In this document: piece by piece, positions 1-8,280 of the stretch
Numbering within the stretch: position 1 is the first letter of the stretch
Layout of the letters: each line of letters starts with the position of its first letter
Assembly (NCBI RefSeq): GCF_014639235.1
Contig: NZ_BMFU01000008.1
Span: 180,891 to 244,890 of the forward strand
Source: Paenibacillus silvae
GTDB lineage: Bacteria > Bacillota > Bacilli > Paenibacillales > Paenibacillaceae
Length of the DNA: 64,000 nucleotides
Reading direction: 5' to 3'
Translations under genes and position numbers: made by a program
Notes under the pieces: generated by a model
What the model was told of the DNA's origin: nothing
Seen by the model: only the letters and a program-made list of their open reading frames with translations
Database searches by the model: none

Positions 1-455
1 TGATCGCTGTAGAACAGCTCCAGACTCACGTTAAAGAGCGGCCACTTGCCGTCCACGAGCGGGTGGAGCACAAATGCCCCATCCTCCGCCATCAGCTGGT
101 CCAGCCGATACGTGCCGATTTGCGGAATCTCCGCCTGCAGCGCATCCGCCAGCTCGCTTGGCGAGAAAATCAGCTTGCTGTCCACCGGCTGCTCCAGCTC
201 TACTTCAATACCCGACTTGTCCTCTTCGATAAACTCATAGGACAGCTTCGGCAGCTTCGGTGTCTCGTTTGGAATTGGTGCCAGCACCTGGATACCCTTC
301 TCTTCCATAGCCCGCTGCGTATTATCCGCGAGCGAGGTGAAGTCCAGATTGGCCCCTGCCGTCTCCCGCGCATCCATCCAGATCTGATACCCCAGCACCA
401 GATTCAGCAGCAGAAAAGCATAGATTAATACATTTTTCGCGCGTCCCCAATCCAG
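1..455 (-). CDS. yycI: WalK regulatory protein YycI/WalI, 3' end cut by window edge
   Basis: The N-terminal ~151 residues are present and the rest lies beyond the left edge. The protein begins DWGRAKN and then has one hydrophobic segment (about residues 7-25), the layout of YycI/WalI, a membrane-anchored protein that with YycH modulates the WalK sensor kinase in Bacillus. The start is unusual: a full-strength AGGAGGTGA (463-471) is followed at 8 nt by CTG (453-455), and known homologues begin M-D-W at this place. The only other in-frame candidate, GTG at 462-464, lies inside the Shine-Dalgarno itself. The gene is last visible in the walR-walK-yycH-yycI order, but is separated from yycH by 358 bp of repeats. 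Identity is sure; the CTG start is inferred. Confidence 0.9.
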   Translation of the reverse strand, partial: MDWGRAKNVLIYAFLLLNLVLGYQIWMDARETAGANLDFTSLADNTQRAMEEKGIQVLAPIPNETPKLPKLSYEFIEEDKSGIEVELEQPVDSKLIFSPSELADALQAEIPQIGTYRLDQLMAEDGAFVLHPLVDGKWPLFNVSLELFYSD

Positions 456-517
456 AACCTTCACCTCCTCTTTTGGTTTGATCCCTGTTCAACCAATCCA
501 CACAACGCTGCACTCCA

Positions 518-720
518 GGCTAACGATTCGTAGGAGCCTTATTTGCCCCATTTTTCGCTCGGTTTAATTCTAGCGATTCAGAGAAGCCTTATTTCGCGAT
601 TCCTCACATGTTTTCACCGTTTTTAGCCCATTTCTACCGAAATAGCGTCACCAGGAATCGTTAGATTGCCCAACTCCCGAAAATCCGGCATTTAGCGTCT
701 CTGTGATTCGTTAGAATTTA
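518..720. repeat. four-copy intergenic repeat, two direct and two inverted
   Basis: This 358-bp gap between yycI and yycH has no gene. It holds four copies of a ~25-bp unit with the approximate consensus TCTAACGATTC-N6-GCCTTATTT. Copies near 519-545 and 569-594 read on the plus strand, and copies near 641-666 and 690-716 read on the minus strand. The inverted pairs could fold into a long, imperfect cruciform or mRNA hairpin within the wal transcript. I do not recognise the family with certainty. Confidence 0.6.
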
Positions 721-813
721 GCCCAGCGCGGACGAGTACCCTAGATTACTCCAACAGCCTGCAACGTCTGAAGCAGCCTCATCTACTCTTCATGTCATGC
801 TCCTGAATAACAG

Positions 814-2094
814 CTAGGATACCGTTGTTTCCTCGCCGTTTCCGAACCGGATCACCCAGACCGGGATCAGCCGCAGGCCGTCCTCCATTGCTGATGTGCG
901 ATAGGCCGGGTACACGTCCACAACTTTGCGATTTTCGCCAGCTACCTTTCGGATCAAATTTTTGAGCTTGTCCCCGCCAGGCAGCTTGATCGACTTCTTC
1001 GTTTCCGCACCCTCGTTCAAATATTCCAAAGATCGCTCATAACTCGACACCGTCTCCTGCTGCATTTCCATATTGATCGTGCCGAAGCGAAACTGCATGG
1101 AATCCATGATTGGAAAACTGCCATAATACTGCTGGAACTGCAGCTGCGTTTTATTGTCCGTTGACCTCAGCATCATGCGGGAACGCCCTTTCCAGCCGCC
1201 ATGCTGGTTTACAAAATCAACCGCCGACAGCGCATCCTTGGACGCATCACTCTGTCCCGCAGGCGGTGCCGCCGGGTCCGTATAGCTGATCCAGCGCTGA
1301 AACTGTTTCACTTGCAGACTGCGTTTGCTGTCGGTATAAATCTCTGACCCGTCCTTTTCCCGAATATTCCGGGTCATGCTTGGATCAAAGAACAAACTGC
1401 GCTGCATCTGCTCCACCGTGAACTGGCCTGTCGGCACATCGGCCTCAATTGCATCCAGTGCCTGTGCAGGAATATAATACCCGCCTTCCATCAGCGTGTA
1501 CGGTGTCCAGCTCGTACCAAAATCGACATGCTGCTGCACATCCTGCACCGTCAGGTCTGCCTGCGTGGCCTCATAGACCACATCGCCCTTGGCACTGAAG
1601 AACAGCGCATGTGCCTTCGTATCATTCGGGGTTGTATATATAGCAATACGATTGATCGTCTCTCCCTGAAAAAGAGTATCCGTACCCAGACGCATCACCC
1701 GCTGCAGCAAAGCAACGGGCATGCCCTCTTTGAAGGATAACTCAAACCCCGGGCTTTCCTTGCGAATCTGATCCCAATGGACCGACTGTACATTGCGGCG
1801 CTGGAAATCCTCGAATGTCCTGCCTTTTAACCTGGAATAGATGAGCTGATAGAACGTGTTACCAGGGTAAAACACGGTATGTTTGTCCTGACCCATATGA
1901 ATAATCATCTGATCCGGGAAAATTAATTCCTCAATGCTGCGCTCCTGGCCCATATTTTCCGTCTTCACATAGTTTGTTTCCGAGGTTACAATCGAATCGC
2001 CACCTCCGGGCAAACGATAGATCAGGAAGTAGCTTTGCACCAGACTGGCTACAACCAGAGCAGCGAGCACCAGAGATTTAATCCGTTCCTTCAA
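814..2094 (-). CDS. yycH: WalK regulatory protein YycH/WalH
   Basis: About 426 residues. A short cytoplasmic N-terminus is followed by one membrane segment (about residues 8-28, LVLAALVVASLVQSYFLIY) and a large extracytoplasmic region, as in YycH, which together with YycI binds WalK and dampens its activity in Bacillus. The preferred start is TTG at 2092-2094, 8 nt after GGGGGTGAG. An in-frame GTG at 2113-2115 lies upstream of that ribosome site and gives a product 7 residues longer. The gene overlaps the 3' end of walK by 17 bp, so translation is probably coupled. The paralogous fold shared by YycH and YycI is family knowledge, not visible here. Confidence 0.9.
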   Translation of the reverse strand: MKERIKSLVLAALVVASLVQSYFLIYRLPGGGDSIVTSETNYVKTENMGQERSIEELIFPDQMIIHMGQDKHTVFYPGNTFYQLIYSRLKGRTFEDFQRRNVQSVHWDQIRKESPGFELSFKEGMPVALLQRVMRLGTDTLFQGETINRIAIYTTPNDTKAHALFFSAKGDVVYEATQADLTVQDVQQHVDFGTSWTPYTLMEGGYYIPAQALDAIEADVPTGQFTVEQMQRSLFFDPSMTRNIREKDGSEIYTDSKRSLQVKQFQRWISYTDPAAPPAGQSDASKDALSAVDFVNQHGGWKGRSRMMLRSTDNKTQLQFQQYYGSFPIMDSMQFRFGTINMEMQQETVSSYERSLEYLNEGAETKKSIKLPGGDKLKNLIRKVAGENRKVVDVYPAYRTSAMEDGLRLIPVWVIRFGNGEETTVS

Positions 2095-3928
2095 GGTGCT
2101 CACCCCCTTTATCACGCATTGGCAGTGTAAAAGTTACCGTTGTGCCAACGTCAACCACGGATTCCAGTGAGATGCTGCCGTCATGGGCCTTTACAATTTC
2201 CCGGGCAATGGACAGTCCGAGCCCGGTGCCGCCCATGCTGCGAGAACGTGCTTTATCTACACGATAGAAGCGCTCGAATATGCGATCCAGATCCCGCTGT
2301 GGAATACCCATGCCTGTATCCGATACGGAGATTGCCAGCGTATGCTCATCACTGCGCCGGGCAGCGATCGTAATCGTGCCGCCCTCGAGCGTATATTTCA
2401 GCGCATTGGATACGACATTATCCAGGACCTGATCAATCTGATCACGGTCCAGCGGTACGGGTGGGATATCATGTTCCACAGACAGCACAGACTGAATGTC
2501 CTTCTGATGCATCTGGAAGGAGAAACGATCGGTCACTTCCTCCAGCATCTCCAAAATATCAATCGGCTGCTTGCGCAGCAGTGCTTCCTTCGAATCCAGC
2601 CTGGACAAGTGCAGCAGGTCCGTTACCAGACGAATCATCCGTTCCGTCTCATTCTGAATGACGCCGACAAAACGTCCGGCAAGCTGCGGATCTTCCAAGG
2701 CCCCATCATCCAGCGCTTCAGCGTAACTCTTGATCGTAGTCAGCGGTGTACGCAGCTCATGTGATACATTCGCCACGAATTCACGCCGCGACGCCTCGAG
2801 CTCCTCCTGCTCCGTTACATCCTGCAGCACCGCAATGGTACCCGTGATTCCAAGCTCACGCCGATGAACGGGAGTAAACGTCATGCGAATCACCACCGGC
2901 TCCTCCTGACCTGCCGGAGCAATCTGGAGCAGCGTAGAACCAGTAAAACCGCTCGCCAGAGCTTCCGCATCCTCTGGATCAATGCCGAGCAGAACGGCGA
3001 AATGCCTGCCTTCAATGTCGGATGGGCGCATGCCAAGAATGCTGCTGGCACGGCGATTCACCAGAATCACTTTGCCGAACTCATCGGTCGCAACAACCCC
3101 ATCACTCATGTTGGTCAGAATGGAGGTCAGCTTTTCCTTCTCCTCTTCGTTCTGAGAGAGTGCGTCCCGCAATCTGCTTGTCATATAATTGAACGCACGG
3201 CTAAGCTGACCAATCTCGTCTGTGCCAAATACCGGTGTCTGCTGATCAAAATTCCCCTCAGCCACCGCCGTTGCCCGCCTCGTTACTTCCTTGATCGGCT
3301 GCGTAATTGTATGAGACAGAATGACCCCCAGCACCGCGGTTAATACCAGAGCAATCAGAATGCCGGAGATGAAAATTTTGTTGATGCCCTCCATCGTCGC
3401 GTACAGCTCGTTCATCGAAGCGGCGATGTAGACCGCTCCAATGATTTTGCCTCCGGATAATACCGGCTTGGCCACAACCTTTTTGCGAACATTATCCTCA
3501 TCTACGATATATTCCTCATTGTCCCGAATGCCCTGCAGCGCACGGCTGACAACGGTCTGGGTATTTTTGCGCCCGATATAGTCGGAATGTGAACTTAGCG
3601 AGGTGGTAAGCACCTTGCCGCTGGCATCCAGCACCTGAATCTCCGCACCGTTAATGTTGAACAGGTTGTTCACCAGCACCCGCAGATTCTCCGTTTTGTC
3701 CTCGCCAGCCTCCGCTTCTCCACCAGCCATCGTCTCACCTACGAGAACGGATAGCATCTCCGCCCGGGCCTGCAAATCCTCCGTGAAGTTGCTGGTAAGC
3801 GAGTTCTTCATCGCACTGACAAAATAAACGCCGATCAATTGCATCGCAATCAGAATCAGCAGCACATAGATAATAATCAATTTCGCCTGAATCGTTCGAA
3901 AGAACGAAAATCCCGCGAATCGGCCCAT
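2078..3928 (-). CDS. walK: cell-wall sensor histidine kinase WalK (YycG)
   Basis: 616 residues. Two membrane segments (about 15-37 and 184-204) flank an extracellular sensor region. After them come a HAMP linker (SHTITQPIKEVTRRA), a PAS domain (about 265-370), and a HisKA domain with the phospho-accepting histidine in VANVSHELRTPL. The C-terminal HATPase carries N box NALKYT, G1 box DTGMGIP and G2 box GGTGLGLSIA. In Firmicutes WalK phosphorylates WalR to tune peptidoglycan hydrolase expression to growth and division, and the pair is normally essential. The ATG overlaps the walR stop by one base (TAATG), so the two are translationally coupled. Length and domain order are normal for the family. 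Confidence 0.98.
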   Translation of the reverse strand: MGRFAGFSFFRTIQAKLIIIYVLLILIAMQLIGVYFVSAMKNSLTSNFTEDLQARAEMLSVLVGETMAGGEAEAGEDKTENLRVLVNNLFNINGAEIQVLDASGKVLTTSLSSHSDYIGRKNTQTVVSRALQGIRDNEEYIVDEDNVRKKVVAKPVLSGGKIIGAVYIAASMNELYATMEGINKIFISGILIALVLTAVLGVILSHTITQPIKEVTRRATAVAEGNFDQQTPVFGTDEIGQLSRAFNYMTSRLRDALSQNEEEKEKLTSILTNMSDGVVATDEFGKVILVNRRASSILGMRPSDIEGRHFAVLLGIDPEDAEALASGFTGSTLLQIAPAGQEEPVVIRMTFTPVHRRELGITGTIAVLQDVTEQEELEASRREFVANVSHELRTPLTTIKSYAEALDDGALEDPQLAGRFVGVIQNETERMIRLVTDLLHLSRLDSKEALLRKQPIDILEMLEEVTDRFSFQMHQKDIQSVLSVEHDIPPVPLDRDQIDQVLDNVVSNALKYTLEGGTITIAARRSDEHTLAISVSDTGMGIPQRDLDRIFERFYRVDKARSRSMGGTGLGLSIAREIVKAHDGSISLESVVDVGTTVTFTLPMRDKGGEHLEGTD

Positions 3929-4650
3929 TATATCCCCACGCTTTTGGCACTGCGCACGAGATAACCAAGCCCCCGGCGAGTCAGAATCGTTTCCGGCTTG
4001 CTTGGATTTTCTTCAATCTTCTCCCGCAGCCTGCGGATGGTCACATCCACCGTACGTACGTCACCAAAATATTCGTATCCCCATACAGCCTGCAGCAGAT
4101 GCTCCCGTGTCATCACCTTGCCGGAATGCTTGGCCATATAATATAACAGCTCATATTCCCGATGCGTCAGATCAAGCGGCTCCCCGCCCTTGTAAGCCGT
4201 ATACATATCCATATCAAAAGCCAGATCAAACAGCCGCAGCACCTGTTTTCCTGATTCCTCCGGCGTTTCTACAATCGCTGTTGGCTTATGCTGTCTGCGC
4301 ATCTGGGCCTTAACCCTTGCAAGCAGCTCCCTAGTACTAAAAGGTTTGGTGACATAATCATCGGCACCCAGTTCCAGACCGAGCACTTTGTCGATCTCCC
4401 CGTCTTTGGCTGTCAGCATAATAATCGGCATCTCCAGATGGGCCCGTACCTCGCGGCACACATCCATCCCGTCCTTGCCCGGAAGCATCAGATCCAGAAG
4501 CATCAGATCGGGCTTTTCGGATAACGCCAGTTCTACCGCACGAATACCATCAAATGCGCAGATAACCTCGTAACCCTCTTTTTCCAGATTAAACTTCAGA
4601 ATGTCTGCGATGGGCTGCTCGTCGTCCACTACCAAAATCTTTCCCTGCAT
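3928..4650 (-). CDS. walR: response regulator WalR (YycF)
   Basis: 240 residues in OmpR/PhoB style. The receiver domain (1-120) has acidic residues in VVDDEQP, the phospho-acceptor Asp in LMLLDLMLPGKDG, and the switch Thr and Lys in MLTAKD and VTKPF. The winged-helix DNA-binding domain (about 135-235) ends RRGLGYLVR. WalR activates autolysin genes at direct repeats TGTWAH-N5-TGTWAH; a perfect copy lies upstream of the neighbouring M23 peptidase gene. It is the first gene of the wal operon, transcribed from the promoter at 4728-4756, with a leader of about 70 nt. Confidence 0.98.
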   Translation of the reverse strand: MQGKILVVDDEQPIADILKFNLEKEGYEVICAFDGIRAVELALSEKPDLMLLDLMLPGKDGMDVCREVRAHLEMPIIMLTAKDGEIDKVLGLELGADDYVTKPFSTRELLARVKAQMRRQHKPTAIVETPEESGKQVLRLFDLAFDMDMYTAYKGGEPLDLTHREYELLYYMAKHSGKVMTREHLLQAVWGYEYFGDVRTVDVTIRRLREKIEENPSKPETILTRRGLGYLVRSAKSVGI

Positions 4651-4727
4651 CGGCTGAATTCACCCCTATATCCTGCTTGATCCGCCCACTGGCGCTGTCT
4701 CTCTGATCTATTTTGATAGTCCATAAA

Positions 4728-4756
4728 TCCATATCGTGTTTGTTGACTATAGTCAA
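4728..4756 (-). promoter_or_regulatory. walR promoter with palindrome over the -35
   Basis: On the minus strand TTGACT (4751-4756), 17 bp, TATGGA (4728-4733) forms a sigma-A promoter pointing at walR. The -35 sits inside a perfect 16-bp palindrome, GTTGACTATAGTCAAC (4742-4757), which could be an operator. Confidence 0.7.
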
Positions 4757-4842
4757 CGATCTATACTCTAGTTTAACATACCTGAGGCACGGTCACATCC
4801 TGCTCGGGCCCTTGGAAGCCGTTTCCTTTAAAATATTTCACA

Positions 4843-4878
4843 CCAAAAAACAAGGCCAGCTGTACAGCCAACCTTGTT
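4843..4878 (-). terminator. terminator of the M23 peptidase gene
   Basis: Minus-strand stem AACAAGG/CCTTGTT, enclosing the palindrome GCTGTACAGC, then a T run. It begins about 40 bp after the peptidase stop and separates it from the walR promoter. Confidence 0.8.
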
Positions 4879-4918
4879 CCCATGTCAGCATCACATATGC
4901 GATGCCTTTGCTTTATAA

Positions 4919-6451
4919 TTAATTCAGATATGTCATCGGGTTTTCGGCACTGCCGTTTTTGATAATCTCGAAATGCAGATGTGTTCCCGTGGAACGCCCT
5001 GTATTTCCCATTACACCGATGCTGTCACCTTTCTCAACCACTTGGCCAACGTTCACACCAATGCTGTCCAAGTGACCATATAGTGTTTCGTATCCGTTAC
5101 GATGGTTAATAATGATGACATTACCATAACCGTTCTTCTGTCCTGCAAAAGTAACTACACCCTCATCCGCAGATTTGACATCACGGTTACCGACCAGATC
5201 GACACCTTTATGCTGACGGCCCCAACGTTGCCCATAGCTGCTGCTCATCGTTGCATTGGATACAGGCCATGCAAATTGTCCTGTGCCCTCACCAACAACC
5301 TTGGTTCCCTTGAGCACAACCTCCGTCACAGCTGTTTTGATCACTTCTTGACCCAGCCATTCTTCCCGAACCACTTCACCATTCTCTTTGGTGATGCGAT
5401 ACTGCATGTTTTTCAGTCCGCTTTGGCCTGGACGAACAACTTTGGTCGTTCCCGCCTTCAGCTCGGCACTTTTACGCACCTCAACCTGCGGTTTCACTTC
5501 GATCTGCTCCACCACTTGCTCCACCGATTTAACCGTAATTGCCGGCTTCGGTACAGTCAGCGTTAACTCTTGTCCGATTTGGAGAGAAGTCTCCTTGATC
5601 CCCGGGTTATTTTGGCGAATCTCTTTTTGTGTAATATCATAACGTGCCGCAATGGAAGAGATCGTATCTCCTTCATGAACGACATAAGTTACAGGCGCGT
5701 CTTTACCAACGGTTAACGCCTTAACCGCCTCCGACACATCCCATATTTTATTCGGATCAGCCTTCACCGCATCCGTAGTGACATCTTCCTTAATGTCTAC
5801 CGATTTTAACGTTGTGCTTGGGCCTTTATCCTTCTTGGAAGAATTCGCCGATACCGACTTGGTCTTCAGGGAGCTTCGCACAGCCGATGCCGGTATGTAT
5901 TTGCTCTGTACCTGCTGCAGAATCGCGTCTGCCGTTTCCTGATCCTTCACAATACCGATGACTTCACCGTTGACCTTGAGCTCTACACCTTTAGCATAAG
6001 CCGTTAACATTTGCCCCAGCTTATCCAAGGTTTCCTCACTGTTTACTTCCGGCTTGTAGGCTCGTACCGACTCCGTTGTAATCCCGTCTGTATTCAGCAC
6101 CATCTGCGCATCCGGATATTTACCCTGATATTCTTCGGTTTTCTCGGCAAACAGCTGCTGCAGCTGTGCTTCACTCGCGATTGCACCAATCTCCTGACCT
6201 TTAACCAAGACCTTGTAATATGGCACAGTATTGGAAGCCACGTATTGTTTGGCACCGAATCCAACGGATGCGGCAATCAAAATACCACAAGCTGTTGTAA
6301 TGATCCATTTACGCGGCGCCAGCATTCTTTTCTTATTTGAACTGAAGTTGGACATGCTCATGTTGTTTTTGTCTTCGGCCGTCCGGTGCTCCCCGGATTG
6401 TTCGTGTACCCGGTTTTTGCCCGGTTGGCGTATGCCTCTGAAACCTTTCAT
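4919..6451 (-). CDS. murein hydrolase, LysM-G5-M23 endopeptidase
   Basis: 510 residues. A cytoplasmic tail of ~47 residues precedes one membrane anchor (about 49-66), so the protein is probably tethered with its catalytic part outside. A LysM peptidoglycan-binding module (about 255-301) is followed by a G5 domain (about 304-384) and a C-terminal M23 metallopeptidase (about 394-505). The zinc ligands are visible: H414 and D418 in HKGVD, and H493 in HLHFE, with H460 and H491 completing the usual site. Such enzymes cut peptide cross-links in peptidoglycan. The ATG follows AAGGAG at 6 nt. A perfect WalR box lies upstream, so control by the adjacent WalRK system is likely. Confidence 0.93.
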   Translation of the reverse strand: MKGFRGIRQPGKNRVHEQSGEHRTAEDKNNMSMSNFSSNKKRMLAPRKWIITTACGILIAASVGFGAKQYVASNTVPYYKVLVKGQEIGAIASEAQLQQLFAEKTEEYQGKYPDAQMVLNTDGITTESVRAYKPEVNSEETLDKLGQMLTAYAKGVELKVNGEVIGIVKDQETADAILQQVQSKYIPASAVRSSLKTKSVSANSSKKDKGPSTTLKSVDIKEDVTTDAVKADPNKIWDVSEAVKALTVGKDAPVTYVVHEGDTISSIAARYDITQKEIRQNNPGIKETSLQIGQELTLTVPKPAITVKSVEQVVEQIEVKPQVEVRKSAELKAGTTKVVRPGQSGLKNMQYRITKENGEVVREEWLGQEVIKTAVTEVVLKGTKVVGEGTGQFAWPVSNATMSSSYGQRWGRQHKGVDLVGNRDVKSADEGVVTFAGQKNGYGNVIIINHRNGYETLYGHLDSIGVNVGQVVEKGDSIGVMGNTGRSTGTHLHFEIIKNGSAENPMTYLN

Positions 6452-6544
6452 GATTCTCTCCTTTTCAGCACTTCTTTGTTCGTTTTCTGGTCAGACATCA
6501 CCTGCGAATTAGTCATGCGCAAGCGAGTCCAATAATATGAGTTA

Positions 6545-6643
6545 ATTATACGATTCTGTAAAAACAGGACTTTAGCTGTGCTTGTAAAAGTGTCAAAATT
6601 TTAACCTTTTATCACACCCGTATACTTTAACACAGGTTTTACA
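6545..6643 (-). promoter_or_regulatory. WalR box and probable promoter of the M23 gene
   Basis: TGTAAA-N5-TGTTAA on the minus strand (6627-6643) matches the WalR consensus TGTWAH-N5-TGTWAH at every position. A TATAAT at 6545-6550 is the best -10 candidate, but without a good -35, as expected for an activated promoter. Confidence 0.65.
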
Positions 6644-6829
6644 ATCATTTCAACTCCTATCCTCACATCATAAAGCCGCGCCACGTCTCGTTTTCCTGAA
6701 ATACCCATCTATTTGATCGTTTGTTCCATCACCCATTATGCCTCAACCTCGGATCTACTATGTACTTTTTGTCTCAATCTAGGACTAGGTTCTAAGACCT
6801 ATGTAATCAGTTTGAAATTTTTCATGTAA

Positions 6830-6869
6830 ACACAAAGAATCCCCCACCAGAGACACTCTGATGAGGGAT
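6830..6869 (-). terminator. terminator-like hairpin downstream of the methyltransferase gene
   Basis: The 14-bp arms at 6839-6852 and 6856-6869 pair completely in the minus-strand transcript if two U-G wobbles are allowed; TCTTTGTGTTT follows. It lies 274 bp beyond the methyltransferase stop, on the far side of the MITE-like element. Confidence 0.6.
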
Positions 6870-6880
6870 CATACTACGGC

Positions 6881-7112
6881 TATATAAGTTGAACTAAAGA
6901 TTTTACACCATCCACTCCGATGACAGAATAACCTTCCAATCGCTGTTATCCCCAGATTTTTTCGATTCCCTTCTCCAAAGGGAAAAATCCGGTGATAAAG
7001 GCGAAGCTTATGCTTCCGATGTAGCTTTCTTACAGAAAGCTTTTAGCTCCGCTTTTTCAGGTTTTTTCTGTCCTCTCCGTTCACGTGTAAATTAATAGTT
7101 TAACTATATAAA
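6881..7112. repeat. MITE-like element with imperfect terminal inverted repeats
   Basis: A noncoding ~230-bp stretch is bounded on the left by TATATAAGTTGAACTA (6881-6896) and on the right by the near-inverse TAGTTTAACTATATAA (7096-7111). Inside are several hairpins, the clearest AGCTTTCT-N3-AGAAAGCT at 7023-7041 and CCCTT-N4-AAGGG near 6970-6985. No reading frame has coding character. From memory it resembles an intergenic repeat common in Paenibacillus genomes, which I cannot verify here. Confidence 0.55.
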
Positions 7113-7142
7113 TTCTATAGTTTATTATTAACCCTTAATCGC

Positions 7143-7964
7143 CTACAGCTTGACGGCCTCTATAATGAACCTCTTCTGCTTCATATCCCAGAATCCATGC
7201 TGCTCGATTTCCATATGAATCTGCCATAAAGGCTCGCGGAATCGCTCCGCCGTAAAGTCAGGCACCTGCCACGGAATGGTTTTCAAATAATACACCAATG
7301 CCCCGATATCATAAATGCGCTGCACAGGTGCTGCCTCCATCTGTTTCCGAATATGAAATCCGTAATCCAATAACTGCTGCACTGCGAAATCCAGTTCCCA
7401 GCCCGCATATTCCGTCGGCATAGGAACACCTAACCGATCATTGATCTCCCGGCCATCCGACCAGCCTACCTGCTGTGTCAGAAATACACCGCCTTGAGCT
7501 AATACGCGCCGCACTTCCCGTGGATCATAAGATTCATGCCGGTTAATAACAAGGTCAAACTTTCCATCTGCAAAAGGCAGCTGTGCATCATCTGTTACAG
7601 GAAACACCTTCACACCTAAAGGCTGCAATCGTTCTTGAGCAACCGCTATGTTTGGCAGATATCCTTCCGTTGCACAGGAATATGCTGGCAGAGGGGCTAA
7701 ATTGCATAACAGCTCTCCACCACCTGTACCCATATCCAACAGTCGTTTCGCATTCTGTATATGCCTGCGCGCGATCGTGCCATAGGACCAAGGCAATACG
7801 CCGCTCTGCAGCCGTCCACTTCCTGTAATATAACTGAAATCCCAGCCTAAAAAGGGCTGGCTCGCTTCCGTTAATCCTGATTCGAATCGTTCCGTTATCT
7901 CTGCAAGCTTCTCAGCAGATATATTCGCTGTAATTTTCGTTGTATCCGATGAATTCATGTTCAT
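7143..7964 (-). CDS. class I SAM-dependent methyltransferase
   Basis: 273 residues. The SAM-binding motif I is LLDMGTGGGELL (about residues 75-86), followed by an acidic motif II region and FDLVINRHES in the post-I/IV position, the layout of small Rossmann-fold methyltransferases. The glycine-rich loop and an arginine/histidine at motif IV are reminiscent of rRNA or small-molecule methyltransferases, but no substrate can be deduced. ATG with GGAGG at 4 nt; a second ATG two codons on has better spacing (10 nt) and may be the real start. It stands alone between the MITE-like element and a gene-free stretch. Confidence 0.85.
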   Translation of the reverse strand: MNMNSSDTTKITANISAEKLAEITERFESGLTEASQPFLGWDFSYITGSGRLQSGVLPWSYGTIARRHIQNAKRLLDMGTGGGELLCNLAPLPAYSCATEGYLPNIAVAQERLQPLGVKVFPVTDDAQLPFADGKFDLVINRHESYDPREVRRVLAQGGVFLTQQVGWSDGREINDRLGVPMPTEYAGWELDFAVQQLLDYGFHIRKQMEAAPVQRIYDIGALVYYLKTIPWQVPDFTAERFREPLWQIHMEIEQHGFWDMKQKRFIIEAVKL

Positions 7965-8280
7965 TAGTCCTCCCGTATTCGGTATTCATGCTTTCCTTGA
8001 GGTACAAGCGTACCACCTGATCTGAAGGAGGCATGAGTGGAGGGCCACGAATCCAAAGACAAGCGATCTGCCAGGCACATTGTGACGGTTGTTATATATC
8101 GTGCTCCTTGCTCAGCTTCATATCTTTTTCCTCCTGAACATAATAATTCAATTATAGAAAAAAGATTTGGGCAAGTCTATCCAATAGATGTACGATCCTT
8201 TGCCTATTCCTTGGTCAGACTAGCTTTTACACAGGGTATATGTCTCTTAGCTGTATAACTACTTCTCTCTCCCTCTGCCT
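7965..8280. other. gene-free stretch upstream of the methyltransferase gene
   Basis: No convincing gene. It contains a short inverted repeat, GGTAC-N4-GTACC, near 8001-8014 and a good AAGGAGG (8025-8031) before a GTG at 8037. The resulting 73-codon frame has no recognisable protein character. The methyltransferase promoter should lie here but is not evident. Confidence 0.4.

Noticed and set aside
8037..8258. 73-codon plus-strand frame with GTG start and AAGGAGG at 5 nt
   Set aside because: Good ribosome site, but the protein has no coherent character, and there is no terminator or neighbour to support it.
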